From Bacteroidales bacterium (lineage in GTDB: Bacteria; Bacteroidota; Bacteroidia; Bacteroidales; WCHB1-69): a stretch of DNA of 64,000 nucleotides. The stretch covers positions 1 through 64,000 of the forward strand of contig JAFRUI010000014.1 in NCBI GenBank assembly GCA_017438945.1. The letters run 5' to 3'. This document shows, in pieces, positions 1 to 8,698 of this stretch (the first letter of the stretch is position 1; each line of letters begins with the position of its first letter). Both the position numbers and the translations under genes were made by a program. The notes under the pieces are model-generated. The model saw only the letters and a program-made list of their open reading frames with translations, was not told the origin of the DNA and searched no databases.

Positions 1-2
1 GG

Positions 3-812
3 AGCAACGGCGCGACCACGCCCTCCATCACGGTGGATTCCGCGGGGACGTTCCAGGTGAGCGTCACCAACATCGGGTGCCGCGCCGAGAGCGACAGCTT
101 CCACGTGAGCCTCTACGGGCAGTCCGCTGTGGATTTCGGCAGCGACAGCGTCCTGTGCGAGCTGGCCACGCTGCTGTTGGACGCCACGCAGCAGCACCCC
201 GCGCAGTACTACTGGCAGGACGCGAGCACCAATACGACCTACACGGTCTGGCAGGACGGCGACTACTGGGTGGTCATCACGGACCACTGTCTCGGGGCGA
301 GCGACACGATAAACATCGGCTACCTCAACGATTTCACGGTCAACCTCGGTCCGGACACGCTGCTGTGCGAGGGCAAGACGCTGACACTGAACGCACAAGT
401 TCCCTACTGCGACTACCTATGGCAGGACGGCAGCACGCAGCCCACCTATTTGGTGCGCGGACCGGGCAATTACAGTGTGGAGGTCAGCAACAAGTGCTTC
501 AGCCACTGGGACGCGGTGAACATCGACTACGAGCATTGTACACAGGAGCTGTACCTGCCCAACGCGTTCACGCCGAATGACGACGGAAAAAACCCGGTCT
601 TCCTGCCGGTTTTCAGCTACCCGGACGAAATCGAAGAGTACCGGATGGAGATCTACAACCGCTGGGGCACGCTGGTGTTCCAAACGGAGGAGAAGACTTT
701 CGGCTGGGACGGATCCAAAGCGATGGACGGTGTGTATGCCGTGGTGGTCCATTACAAGAGCCGCGGGGAGAAGGCGAAGACAGTGAAGGGCAGCGTGACA
801 TTAATACGATGA
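3..812 (+). CDS. T9SS type B sorting-domain protein, 5'-truncated
   Basis: This is the C-terminal part of a secreted protein. The reading frame is open back to base 3, so the GTG at 33 is only an internal valine and the true start lies outside the window. Two cysteine-containing repeats (VLCELATLLLDA and LLCEGKTLTLNA with following YYWQDAST/YLWQDGST) look like Ig-like PKD-type modules of gliding-motility surface proteins. The last ~90 residues, from LYLPNAFTPNDDGKN through YNRWGTLVF and GWDGS to the end, match the gliding-motility-associated C-terminal domain that the type IX system uses to move cargo across the outer membrane. The gene is richer in G+C than most neighbours. The cargo function is unknown. 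Confidence 0.85.
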   Translation, partial: SNGATTPSITVDSAGTFQVSVTNIGCRAESDSFHVSLYGQSAVDFGSDSVLCELATLLLDATQQHPAQYYWQDASTNTTYTVWQDGDYWVVITDHCLGASDTINIGYLNDFTVNLGPDTLLCEGKTLTLNAQVPYCDYLWQDGSTQPTYLVRGPGNYSVEVSNKCFSHWDAVNIDYEHCTQELYLPNAFTPNDDGKNPVFLPVFSYPDEIEEYRMEIYNRWGTLVFQTEEKTFGWDGSKAMDGVYAVVVHYKSRGEKAKTVKGSVTLIR

Positions 813-863
813 CCTGTAGTGGCGAATGACTATTAGCCCCTACAGATAGGATTTCCCATTTCG

Positions 864-893
864 TTGTAGAGACGCAATATTGCGTCTCTACAA
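864..893. repeat. perfect 30-bp palindrome of the GTAGAGACG family
   Basis: The sequence reads TTGTAGAGACGCAAT followed by its exact reverse complement. It lies between the T9SS gene and pepT. The outer arms GTAGAGACG/CGTCTCTAC recur at about ten other places in the window with different centres. Confidence 0.9.
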
Positions 894-906
894 TTGCTAA
901 AAAATG

Positions 907-915
907 TATTTTTGC
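907..915 (+). promoter_or_regulatory. Bacteroidota -7 box for pepT
   Basis: TATTTTTGC fits the Bacteroidota sigma-A -7 consensus TAnnTTTG and lies about 52 bases before the pepT start. No clear -33 TTTG is visible at the expected spacing. Confidence 0.55.
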
Positions 916-967
916 AACGGAATAAGTATGTTTTTGAAAAAGTGTTAGTAATCAAAAAAATAAGAAC

Positions 968-2179
968 ATGAAAGAACTTTTGTTGCAACGGTTTTCCAAG
1001 TACATTTCATACGCGACCACTGCAGATCCGAATTCTGAGTCCTATCCGAGCACACAGGCGCTCCTTGATTTCGCTGATGTGATGGTAGAAGAATTGAAAA
1101 GCATTGGAATGCAGGAAGTTAAAAAAGACCAGCATGGCTATGTGACGGCTTTGTTGCCTTCCAACATCGCGGAGAAACAACCGGTAATTGGCTTTATGGC
1201 GCATCTCGACACGGCTCCCGACATGCCAGGTATTGCCGCACCGGTCATTATCCCCAACTATGACGGTGGCACCATCGTGCTGGACAAGGAATCCAACACA
1301 GTGCTCTCCCCGGAGGAATTTCCGGAACTGTTGGATTACAAAGGGAAAACCATCCTCACCACCGACGGCAAGACGTTGCTCGGCGCTGACGACAAGGCCG
1401 GCGTAGCCGAAATCGTCTGTGCGATGGAATACCTTATCCAACACCCCGAAATCAAACATGGCGACATCAAGGTGGCCTTTTCGCACGATGAGGAAGTCGG
1501 CAATGGTGTGAAATTTTTCGATGTGGAGGCATTCGGTTGTGATTTTGCTTATACTATGGATGGCGGTGCCATTGGGGAACTGGAGTTCGAGAACTTTAAT
1601 GCCGCGTCTGCCAATATTCGTATTCAGGGCAAGAACATTCATCCGGGATATGCCAAGAACAAGATGGTGAACTCCCAGCTTATCGCCATGGAACTCAATG
1701 GAATGCTTCCAGCCGCACAGCGTCCCGAACATACACAGGATTATGAGGGTTTCTACCTGCTTACCCATATCGAAGGTACTGTAGAAGAGACCAAGATGTC
1801 GTACATTATCCGCAACCACAATCGCGAAACCTTCGAAGCACAGAAGAAGTACATGCAAGATATGGTCAACTTCTTGAACCTCAAATATAACAACTGCATT
1901 ACCTGTGAAATCAAGGATCAGTATTACAACATGCGGGAAAAGGTGGAACCTGTTTATTATGTGGTGGAGCGCGCCGTGAAGGCAATGAAGGAAGCGGACG
2001 TGGAACCCGTTATCGTTCCTATCCGCGGTGGCACGGACGGCGCCAACCTCTCTTTCCGCAACCTCCCTTGTCCCAACATTTTCGCCGGCGGCCACAATTT
2101 CCACGGCAAATACGAATATGTGCCACTCGAATCCATGGTGAAAGCAACGGAGGTAATTGTGAATATCGCGAAATGCTGA
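968..2179 (+). CDS. pepT: peptidase T (tripeptide aminopeptidase)
   Basis: A cytoplasmic M20B dizinc aminopeptidase that releases the N-terminal residue of tripeptides. Its 403 aa are the usual PepT length. The metal-binding and catalytic positions are all visible: H79 and D81 in the MAHLDTAPD motif, D141 in LLGADDKAG, E175/E176 in HDEEVG, D198 in TMDGG and H379 in NFHGKYEY. The dimerisation lid lies between the two halves of the catalytic domain. The gene appears monocistronic: its own -7 box is about 50 bases upstream and a hairpin terminator follows. A 399-codon open frame on the other strand is a composition shadow. Confidence 0.96.
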   Translation: MKELLLQRFSKYISYATTADPNSESYPSTQALLDFADVMVEELKSIGMQEVKKDQHGYVTALLPSNIAEKQPVIGFMAHLDTAPDMPGIAAPVIIPNYDGGTIVLDKESNTVLSPEEFPELLDYKGKTILTTDGKTLLGADDKAGVAEIVCAMEYLIQHPEIKHGDIKVAFSHDEEVGNGVKFFDVEAFGCDFAYTMDGGAIGELEFENFNAASANIRIQGKNIHPGYAKNKMVNSQLIAMELNGMLPAAQRPEHTQDYEGFYLLTHIEGTVEETKMSYIIRNHNRETFEAQKKYMQDMVNFLNLKYNNCITCEIKDQYYNMREKVEPVYYVVERAVKAMKEADVEPVIVPIRGGTDGANLSFRNLPCPNIFAGGHNFHGKYEYVPLESMVKATEVIVNIAKC

Positions 2180-2196
2180 TTGACAAGCTGTTAATG

Positions 2197-2232
2197 AAAA
2201 AGGCACAGATTCTATGTCTGTGCCTTTTCTTT
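2197..2232 (+). terminator. intrinsic terminator after pepT
   Basis: AAAAGGCACAGA and TCTGTGCCTTTT form a 12-bp stem around a 7-base loop, followed by TCTTTTA. It separates pepT from the tRNA-Arg promoter. Confidence 0.85.
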
Positions 2233-2260
2233 TAAGCTTTTTCGATACTGAAAAAAGTTG

Positions 2261-2269
2261 TATTTTTGC
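2261..2269 (+). promoter_or_regulatory. -7 box for tRNA-Arg
   Basis: TATTTTTGC fits TAnnTTTG and ends 17 bases before the tRNA, a suitable distance for a short 5' leader. Confidence 0.6.
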
Positions 2270-2286
2270 GCGTTTTTTACAAAACG

Positions 2287-2358
2287 GGTCCTGTAGTTCA
2301 ATGGATAGAACGAAAGTTTCCTAAACTTTAAATTTGGGTTCGATTCCCAGCGGGACTA
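2287..2358 (+). tRNA. tRNA-Arg(CCU)
   Basis: A full cloverleaf can be drawn. The acceptor GGTCCTG pairs with CGGGACT. The D stem is GTTC/GAAC with T8 and A9 in place. The anticodon stem AAAGT/ACTTT encloses the loop TTCCTAA with anticodon CCT, which reads AGG. The T arm is TTGGG-TTCGATT-CCCAG. The discriminator is A2358 and CCA is not encoded, as is common in Bacteroidota. Confidence 0.95.
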
Positions 2359-2407
2359 CTTCTTTTTAACGAATTATCTCGACTATTCGTTTCCTCGCTT
2401 TTCAACG

Positions 2408-2974
2408 TCAGAAATCATACCCCACCATCTCCCCATGCGGGTGTATGATGGTGTATCGAGTGAAACGCTCGTCTGCATTGAATCCGTCTCCGTAGTTTAT
2501 GGATCCGTCGCGCTTCACCTGTTTTACAGCTTTAGTGGAAAAAATACGCCGCATACGTTGGTCCCAAACTACCTCATCCGTTATCACGGAGTCGCCGGTG
2601 GAAATGTCGTAAATAATCACATTATCGGTGGCTTTGAAGAGATTGTTGTTGATTTGACAGGCATAATTAGCGGTAATATAGGCTTGTTTGTGTCCAAAAT
2701 CGTTGAACGAGGTGATGGTGATGCCTTCAGGACAGTCCATATAGGCGGAGTCGGAATCGTTGTATCGGTTGAGAACAGGTGTGCTGACGATGAAAAGGGT
2801 CCGTCCGGAATCACTAACGGTGATGGTCATGTTTTCGGCGGATTCATCAGGGTATTTGCCGTTGTACTCCAGAAGTTGGGTGTTACTTTTTTTGGATTTG
2901 CAAGCAGCAAAAAGCATCATAATGCACAAGGCGATTATGATGCTTTTATACAGATATTTAATTCTAAGAAGCAT
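2408..2974 (-). CDS. lptC: LPS export ABC transporter periplasmic protein LptC
   Basis: A 188-aa predicted lipoprotein with a lipobox LFAAC (C25) after a hydrophobic N-terminus. The segment from roughly residue 40 to 130, with SAENMTITVSDSG and a later EVVWDQRMRRIFS, matches the LptC fold of short beta strands that passes lipopolysaccharide from the LptBFG transporter to LptA. It is the last gene of the pdxA-coaX-barrel-TPR-lptC series and starts 9 bases after the TPR gene stop, so it is almost certainly cotranscribed. LptC beside a TPR protein and coaX is a recurrent Bacteroidota arrangement. Assignment rests on motif and context, because LptC sequences diverge strongly. Confidence 0.82.
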   Translation of the reverse strand: MLLRIKYLYKSIIIALCIMMLFAACKSKKSNTQLLEYNGKYPDESAENMTITVSDSGRTLFIVSTPVLNRYNDSDSAYMDCPEGITITSFNDFGHKQAYITANYACQINNNLFKATDNVIIYDISTGDSVITDEVVWDQRMRRIFSTKAVKQVKRDGSINYGDGFNADERFTRYTIIHPHGEMVGYDF

Positions 2975-2983
2975 TCGGAAGGA

Positions 2984-4435
2984 TTACCTTACGGTCGTGT
3001 TTTCCTGGATCCAGCATCCCACGTGGTAAGAAGCACCGCTGCTTAAACCGCGTTTGAACAGCTCATCTTTGCTCGGGAATCTCAGTTTGGCGCGTTTTGC
3101 GTTGGCATCGTTGGCGCAACTCGGATCCACAGAGGCAGCTTTCGCGTATTTGTCGGCGGCAGCCCATGTGTAGGCGCCAGGGACTTGCTCGTCACCGCAT
3201 CTTCCACCAGAGTTGGCATAGAGATCGCCGATAAGGATATACGCTTTGCCCATGTTCGGTCTTGACTTAAGTGCGTCGTATGCGGCAGAGCGCGACTCGG
3301 AATAAGAACCTTTCATCTGATAAGCCAGAGCCAACATGTAGTAAGCATCAGCTTTCTGGTCGTGTGTTTCACTCAATTGAGCGGCTTCCTTGAAGTAGTT
3401 GATGGCATTCGTGATGTCTTCCTCATTTTTGGAGGTAAGGTAGTTTTGCAGCGTGAGGTTACCCATCATGTAGGCGGAGTTGCGGCTCGGGCTGGCTTTG
3501 TGCAGGATTGCCAGGGCTTCCTGGAACAGCGGGTTCGTGACGCAGTTGCCTTTGTACATCGTGTTCACCATTTTGCTGACAGCGGGCAGGTCGTTCTTGA
3601 TATCTTCGAACTTCTTGGCATAGAGCATTTCCAGAACTTCGCAAGAGGCGTAAGGTTTCACAGCATTCTCAATCTTGGCCAATGTTTTACGATAGTTGAC
3701 AATGAGCTTGGCCTGACGGTTGGTGTCAGCGGAGAGCTTCTTGGCCTGTTTTTCGTAAGCCACAAGATCGATCTCGTTGTTGTCCAATTGGGCTTTCAAA
3801 GCTTCCAGAGCATCCGTTCCGGTTTCATAGGCTTTCGTGGCATTCAAAATGGAGAGGTCGATATAGTCAGTGGCGCGCTCGTAAGCCTCAACAACGATGG
3901 AGGTGTCTTTCTTCGCTTTGGTGAAGTTCTCTGCCAATTGGAAGTAAGCGTCCCAGATAGCGGGCTGAGTGTTCTCCTTCTCCATTTCCACAGATTGCAC
4001 AAACCAGTCGAAAGCCTTTTCATACTGGTCTTTTCTGTAGCGGATGGTGTTATAAGCCTTGAAACCCAATCCGGAGCCAGGAGTGAATTTTTCCGGGAAA
4101 TAGGTGCTACGGGCGTCGAAAGCGTAGAACAGGGAGTCCACCAAAAGTTCGCGGCGTGCGGAATCTTTTTCGTCCTTAATGAGGTTTTGGAACAAGGTCT
4201 GAGCATTTGTGTAAATGCCGTCCCAAGAGCAAGGACTGTGTTGGATCACATATTGCCAAGCATCGTATGCGTCCACGTAGTTTTTGGCATTGTAAAAGGT
4301 TCTGAAATTGGTGATTTGCTCCAAGCATTTCAGCGAGTCGGCTTCATTGGCACCGTATTTGAACGTGCAAGGGCTTTGAGCGAAGATGAAGCTGCTACTG
4401 AAAACAAACGCAATAATCGCAATAATCTTTTTCAT
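2984..4435 (-). CDS. secreted TPR-repeat protein
   Basis: A 483-aa protein with a clear Sec signal peptide (residues 1-19, ending FIFAQ), so it is periplasmic or membrane-associated. Helical TPR-like repeats are clearest at residues ~345-420 (for example AINYFKEAAQLS, ADAYYMLALAYQMKGSYSES and AYILIGDLYANSG). The C-terminus ends in a CWIQENTTVR motif often seen in this Bacteroidota family. It lies between the barrel protein (30 bases upstream) and lptC (9 bases downstream), which suggests a role in outer-membrane protein or LPS assembly. The exact function is not known. Confidence 0.8.
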   Translation of the reverse strand: MKKIIAIIAFVFSSSFIFAQSPCTFKYGANEADSLKCLEQITNFRTFYNAKNYVDAYDAWQYVIQHSPCSWDGIYTNAQTLFQNLIKDEKDSARRELLVDSLFYAFDARSTYFPEKFTPGSGLGFKAYNTIRYRKDQYEKAFDWFVQSVEMEKENTQPAIWDAYFQLAENFTKAKKDTSIVVEAYERATDYIDLSILNATKAYETGTDALEALKAQLDNNEIDLVAYEKQAKKLSADTNRQAKLIVNYRKTLAKIENAVKPYASCEVLEMLYAKKFEDIKNDLPAVSKMVNTMYKGNCVTNPLFQEALAILHKASPSRNSAYMMGNLTLQNYLTSKNEEDITNAINYFKEAAQLSETHDQKADAYYMLALAYQMKGSYSESRSAAYDALKSRPNMGKAYILIGDLYANSGGRCGDEQVPGAYTWAAADKYAKAASVDPSCANDANAKRAKLRFPSKDELFKRGLSSGASYHVGCWIQENTTVR

Positions 4436-4465
4436 TTTAGTTTTATTTTATAGGGTTATACTTTT

Positions 4466-5746
4466 CTAATCCAATTTTACTCGTTGATACCAGCGTTCCT
4501 GCAGGGTGAAGCAGAAGGAGAATCTGAAGTAGTCTTGTCGTATCAGGTCGTTGACCAATGTCCCTGTCTTTCCGTATTCGAACAAGATATTGAGTGATGA
4601 GTGAGTATTAAAGGTCGTTAGTGGAACTCCTACGCCCAAACAGACTCCGAATTCGGAAATAGGTTTATTGCGCAACAATAATTCTCCGGAGGAATAATGT
4701 CCGCCGATACGGAACGCCATCTTTTTGAAAAACTTGTTGGAATTGGGGTCAGGGATGAATTGGGCTCCAAGGGAAGCCATAATCGTGTTTTGCAAGGAGT
4801 CACACGGTTTCATGAATTTGAAATTGGCCCAATTCTGCCAAGTTACATCACCGGCAATGGTCAGCTGGTTGTTATAAGAATAGCTCAGGCCTGCGCCCAC
4901 CGATTGCGGTATGTTCAGTGTGCCGCGCAAATCATCTTTATACAAAACAGTATCATAGGTGGAGGTGCTGATAAATCCTCCTGTGTAGGAATTGATCAGC
5001 AATTTTTCCTTGGCCCAAATATAGGCGGTGTTGCTATAAACGGCACCCAGTCCGATCCTGTGTTTTTCCCCGATGTTGAAGAAATATTGTAATCCGCCTT
5101 CCAGATAAATGCCGTCTACTAGATAAGCGTCATTAATATATGAGTTCAAAACGGTGCTGTTGTTGAACTCGGCATTGCTGGCGGTGAAAATGGAACCGAA
5201 CATGTAACTTGCATTCAGTCCGATAGACAATCCTTTGCAAATACGGAAAGCATTTCCCCAATAAAGCTGGTTAAGCCCGCCGTCTCCGGAGTAGGTGTAG
5301 TTGACCTCTCCGACATTGGGAATGGTTTTCACGATATCAATCGCATAGCCAACAGTACTGAAGGTTTTTATGCCGACGCTGGTGCGCCAGTGCCGGGTGA
5401 CGGGCAACCCAATGGCCAAATAGTTGGGTTTGGCGTATGAGTTTTTTTGGGAGATGCCCTTTTGTGACAATTTGGAGTAGTATATGGAGGCTGCGGCGTC
5501 TGCAAGAAATGACAGAGAATCAAAAGCAGCGTACGAGGCGGGATTTCTGAAATTGATGTAATAGGGATTCTGCATGGCGTAAGACACACTTCCCATGGCA
5601 TCCAAAATGCTGCTGGATGAATGGTTTACGGATCCGATGCCAAAGCTGGAATAGGGCATACGAATCTCGTTTTGCGCTTGCGAAAAAGAGAAGCACATGC
5701 AACAAAACACCATTAACCAAAATATACGTTTAGTTTTTTGACGCAT
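4466..5746 (-). CDS. outer-membrane beta-barrel protein (coaX-linked family)
   Basis: A 426-aa protein with a signal peptide (residues 1-24, ending FSQAQ). It starts with MPYSSFGIG and a conserved NPASYAAFDSLSF segment, then many alternating amphipathic strands typical of a FadL/OmpP1-like or PorV-like barrel. The start overlaps the 3' end of coaX by 17 bases, suggesting translational coupling. A -7 box inside coaX (5794-5802) could give extra expression. The substrate cannot be told. The family is often found between coaX and a TPR gene in Bacteroidales. Confidence 0.75.
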   Translation of the reverse strand: MRQKTKRIFWLMVFCCMCFSFSQAQNEIRMPYSSFGIGSVNHSSSSILDAMGSVSYAMQNPYYINFRNPASYAAFDSLSFLADAAASIYYSKLSQKGISQKNSYAKPNYLAIGLPVTRHWRTSVGIKTFSTVGYAIDIVKTIPNVGEVNYTYSGDGGLNQLYWGNAFRICKGLSIGLNASYMFGSIFTASNAEFNNSTVLNSYINDAYLVDGIYLEGGLQYFFNIGEKHRIGLGAVYSNTAYIWAKEKLLINSYTGGFISTSTYDTVLYKDDLRGTLNIPQSVGAGLSYSYNNQLTIAGDVTWQNWANFKFMKPCDSLQNTIMASLGAQFIPDPNSNKFFKKMAFRIGGHYSSGELLLRNKPISEFGVCLGVGVPLTTFNTHSSLNILFEYGKTGTLVNDLIRQDYFRFSFCFTLQERWYQRVKLD

Positions 5747-6461
5747 TCATTTTTAGTATTTTATGTAATCCGATTAGAATCGGATTTTGGGCGGCAAATA
5801 TACGTTTTTTTATGGATTTCTGAAGTAATTCTGCATCGCCCCCGGAAAGAATTACTTTCAGATGTCCATAACATCTTGAATATTGACGGATAATCCCGTC
5901 GATTTCCTGTGTGATCCCGTTCATGACGCCTGACAGGATGGAGTTTTCTGTGCTGTTGCCCACGAAGTAGTCAATTGCCGCCGGTTCTACAAACGGAAGA
6001 CGAGCTGTGAATTGTGACAGAGCTTGGAAACGCATCCTGACACCCGGTGCAATGCTTCCTCCCAGATATTCCCCCTTTTCGTTTACAAAATCGGCCACCA
6101 AACAGGTACCTGCCATTAAGGATAATACGTTTCTATTTGGATATAACTCATTGGCTCCTACAGCATTGGCAATTCTGTCGGTGCCTAAAGTCTTTGGAGT
6201 GGCATAGTGGATTTTGATGGGTAAACGGCAATTCGGGGTAAAATAGATCAGTAGGATGCGTTCTTCAAGCCAACGCAACACGGGGTCGTCTTTCTCTCGT
6301 ACAGAAGAGACTATGGCTCTCCCAATGGAATATTTGTTAAATAGGGCCTCAAATAATGGCTTTGACAGATTTTTTTCAGATAAAAGGTCTAACATAACCC
6401 CTTCTTCAGAAAAAACAGCCACTTTCTGCAACGTATTCCCTATATCAATTACCAAATCCAT
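5730..6461 (-). CDS. coaX: type III pantothenate kinase
   Basis: CoaX catalyses the first step of coenzyme A synthesis, phosphorylation of pantothenate, in the cytosol. The 243-aa protein begins with the ASKHA phosphate loop DIGNT (residues 6-10). It has GTDRIANAVGA with D95, and GTCLVADFVNEKGEYLGGSIAPG with D124, the usual type III pattern. It follows pdxA by 37 bases and overlaps the next gene. Type III kinases resist CoA feedback and use a monovalent cation. The length is normal. Confidence 0.94.
   Translation of the reverse strand: MDLVIDIGNTLQKVAVFSEEGVMLDLLSEKNLSKPLFEALFNKYSIGRAIVSSVREKDDPVLRWLEERILLIYFTPNCRLPIKIHYATPKTLGTDRIANAVGANELYPNRNVLSLMAGTCLVADFVNEKGEYLGGSIAPGVRMRFQALSQFTARLPFVEPAAIDYFVGNSTENSILSGVMNGITQEIDGIIRQYSRCYGHLKVILSGGDAELLQKSIKKRIFAAQNPILIGLHKILKMNASKN
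5794..5802 (-). promoter_or_regulatory. internal -7 box before the barrel gene
   Basis: The minus strand reads TATATTTGC, within the 3' end of coaX and about 50 bases before the barrel gene start. Confidence 0.4.
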
Positions 6462-6498
6462 TCTTCTTTTCCTCTCATCCTCTTATTTCGTCATCCTT

Positions 6499-7518
6499 TC
6501 AGCGTTTTTCATCGCCTCTTCTATGCCGCAGAATATCCACAGCCAGATAAATGGCATTTCGCATGGATTGTGCGTCAGCGATGTTCTTGCCGGCGATGTC
6601 GTAGGCGGTTCCATGGGCGGGGGCGGTATGTACAATAGGCAGACCGGCGGTGAAGCATACGCCGTCTTTTCCCAACAGCTTGAACGGAATCATTCCTTGA
6701 TCGTGGTACATGGCCAAAACGGCGTCGAACCGGCTGTAAGCACCAGAAGCGAAGAAACCGTCTGCCGAAAAAGGACCAAAAGCGTTAATTCCGTTGTGGA
6801 ATGCTTGGTTAACAGCAGGTTGGATGATGTTTTGCTCTTCATTTCCGAGGAGTCCGTCATCACCGTTGTGTGGATTGAGGGCAAGCACGGCAATGGTGGG
6901 GTTGTTGAGGGCGAAATCTTTTTTCAGGGAAAGATTCAGTGTTTCGATTTTTTGTAACACTTTTTCTGTGGTGATGTTTTCAACCACCGACTTGACGGGG
7001 ATGTGGTTGGTGACAAACCCCATGCGGATGTTTTCGCTCACGAGCATCATCAGGCAAGGATGGTCTTTTTCGCCAAAGTAATGGTTGAAAAACTCGGCAT
7101 GGCCCGAAAAGACGAATTTGTCGGATTGGATGTTGTTTTTGTTCATAGGAGCCGTCACAACGGCGTCTATCAGTTTGTTTCTCAGATCCCGGCCAGCGGC
7201 GTACAAGGAACGTTCCGACATTTGTCCGGCAATTTTCGTCGAAGTTCCCAGATCCAGTTTCACCTCTTCCTCATAGAGATTGATGAGGTTGGGGCGTTTA
7301 GTGGAGAGCTGTTCCGCCGTTTTGGTGTATTGGAAGGTGAAATCAGGCAATTCCATGTATTTCTTATGGTAGGAGGCCACTTTCGACAATCCATAGACAA
7401 CGGGGGTGCAGATTTCCATCATCCTGTTGTCACACAATGATTTGATAATCACTTCGTAGCCGATACCGTTAATATCACCTTGTGTGATTCCGATTACAAA
7501 ATTTTTATTATCCGCCAT
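6499..7518 (-). CDS. pdxA: 4-hydroxythreonine-4-phosphate dehydrogenase
   Basis: PdxA oxidises 4-phosphohydroxy-L-threonine in the DXP-dependent pathway of pyridoxal phosphate synthesis. The 339-aa protein shows the family start GITQGDINGIGYEVI, the SGHAEFF segment, and the three metal-binding histidines H172 (TNHIPV), H217 (LNPHNGDDG) and H272 (YHDQGMIPFK). The nearby TAPAHGTAYDIAGK motif is also present. It is the first gene of the operon that continues into coaX, with a good -7 box 22 bases upstream of its start. PLP is the cofactor of SerC, encoded just upstream on the same strand. Confidence 0.95.
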   Translation of the reverse strand: MADNKNFVIGITQGDINGIGYEVIIKSLCDNRMMEICTPVVYGLSKVASYHKKYMELPDFTFQYTKTAEQLSTKRPNLINLYEEEVKLDLGTSTKIAGQMSERSLYAAGRDLRNKLIDAVVTAPMNKNNIQSDKFVFSGHAEFFNHYFGEKDHPCLMMLVSENIRMGFVTNHIPVKSVVENITTEKVLQKIETLNLSLKKDFALNNPTIAVLALNPHNGDDGLLGNEEQNIIQPAVNQAFHNGINAFGPFSADGFFASGAYSRFDAVLAMYHDQGMIPFKLLGKDGVCFTAGLPIVHTAPAHGTAYDIAGKNIADAQSMRNAIYLAVDILRHRRGDEKR

Positions 7519-7539
7519 AAACCATGAATTTTAACGGTT

Positions 7540-7548
7540 GCAAAGGTA
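7540..7548 (-). promoter_or_regulatory. -7 box for the pdxA operon
   Basis: The minus strand reads TACCTTTGC, 22 bases before the pdxA ATG. Confidence 0.65.
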
Positions 7549-7631
7549 CACAAATTATGAATACATTAAGGGTATGCGTTTTTTTTGACTTAAACACAGA
7601 CATAAACTTAAAACTAAAGGCAGTCATAGTC

Positions 7632-7665
7632 AAAAAAAAAGGCAGACCCGAGAGGCCTGCCTTTT
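7632..7665 (-). terminator. intrinsic terminator after serA
   Basis: GGCAGACC and GGCCTGCC form a stem with one mismatch around CGAGA. A-tracts on the left and T-tracts on the right let it work in both directions. On the minus strand it lies 24 bases past the serA stop. Confidence 0.8.
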
Positions 7666-7688
7666 TGCATAATTAGGAATGTCAGATC

Positions 7689-8606
7689 CTATTTGTTCAC
7701 TTGGAATTTCTTGTCGCCGTTGACAAAGAAGTTCACGATTTGGTTGGCGGCTGCCAAACCGGCGTTGATGTTGGCCTCGGCGGTTTCGGCACCCTGTTTT
7801 TTCGGGGTAGCGAAGAAGCGTTTCTCGAATTTGTTGAATTCGTCGAGGGCATCGGGGGCGATGTCGGTGCAGTATTTGAGGTCTTCGCGCTCAGTCATCA
7901 GAGCAACGAGCTCTTCCTCGTTGATGACCTCCTTGCGGGCGGTGTTGATCACGCAGCCGCCTTTGGGCATAAGGCCGACAAGAGCCTTGTTGATAGACTT
8001 TTTGGTCTGGTCATTGGCGGGGATATGGAGGGAGATGTAGTTGCAGTTTTTGTACATCTCTTCGAGGGTGGCGGGAACGACCACACCTTCGGCTTCCATT
8101 TTCTCTTTCGGGACGAAGGGATCGAAAGCCCAGACCTCCATGCCGAGAGCACGGGCTTTTTCAGCCACGAGGCGACCCACGTTACCGTAAGCTTGGATAC
8201 CGACTTTCTTGCCTTTCAGTTCGGCACCGGTGCCGGGTTTGAAGGTGTTGCGGGCCATGTAGATCATCATGCCAAGGGCAAGTTCAGCCACGGCGTTGGA
8301 GTTTTGGCCGGGGGTGTTCATTGCCACGATGTTGTTGGCGGTGCAGGCGGCGAGGTCGAGGTTGTCGAAGCCGGCGCCGGCGCGCACAACCACCTTGAGG
8401 TTCTTGGCGGCGTCAATCACCTGGGCCGTCACTTTGTCGGAGCGGACGATCATAGCGTCCACATCGGCAACAGCGGCGTAGAGTTCTTCCGGAGTCTCGT
8501 ATTTCTCCAGCAGAACCAATTCATAACCAGCTTTTTCCACGATAGCGCGAATGCCATCCACAGCGGCTTTCGCAAAAGGTTTTTGGGTTGCAACTAAAAC
8601 TTTCAT
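7689..8606 (-). CDS. serA: D-3-phosphoglycerate dehydrogenase, short form
   Basis: It oxidises 3-phosphoglycerate with NAD, the first step of serine synthesis. The 305-aa protein has both Rossmann-type halves but no C-terminal ACT domain, so it lacks the usual serine-sensing module. The NAD-binding loop is IQAYGNVGRL, and the catalytic Arg is in INTARKEV. The usual PH catalytic motif is replaced by ATPKKQGAET, putting Lys269 at the His position. I believe this is typical of Bacteroidota SerA rather than a defect. It follows serC on the same strand by 92 bases, a standard serine operon, and ends at a terminator. Confidence 0.93.
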   Translation of the reverse strand: MKVLVATQKPFAKAAVDGIRAIVEKAGYELVLLEKYETPEELYAAVADVDAMIVRSDKVTAQVIDAAKNLKVVVRAGAGFDNLDLAACTANNIVAMNTPGQNSNAVAELALGMMIYMARNTFKPGTGAELKGKKVGIQAYGNVGRLVAEKARALGMEVWAFDPFVPKEKMEAEGVVVPATLEEMYKNCNYISLHIPANDQTKKSINKALVGLMPKGGCVINTARKEVINEEELVALMTEREDLKYCTDIAPDALDEFNKFEKRFFATPKKQGAETAEANINAGLAAANQIVNFFVNGDKKFQVNK

Positions 8607-8641
8607 TACTTGTGTTTGATTTAAATGATTTAAGTAATAGT

Positions 8642-8675
8642 AGTAGTTAGCAGAACGAAATAACTGCTAACTACT
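8642..8675. repeat. inverted repeat in the serC-serA spacer
   Basis: AGTAGTTAGCAG and CTGCTAACTACT form a perfect 12-bp stem around a 10-base loop. The right arm is also the start of a heptamer array. It could attenuate or process the serC-serA transcript. Confidence 0.7.
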
Positions 8676-8696
8676 GACTACTAACTGCTAACTAAA
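8662..8696. repeat. degenerate heptamer array (AACTGCT type)
   Basis: Five 7-base units: AACTGCT, AACTACT, GACTACT, AACTGCT and AACTAAA. It fills the spacer between serC and serA. Confidence 0.85.
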
Positions 8697-8698
8697 TG

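Noticed and set aside
1007..2206. 399-codon open frame antisense to pepT
   Set aside because: It is a shadow of a well-conserved gene, His-rich with no start signal or domain; pepT has all catalytic residues.
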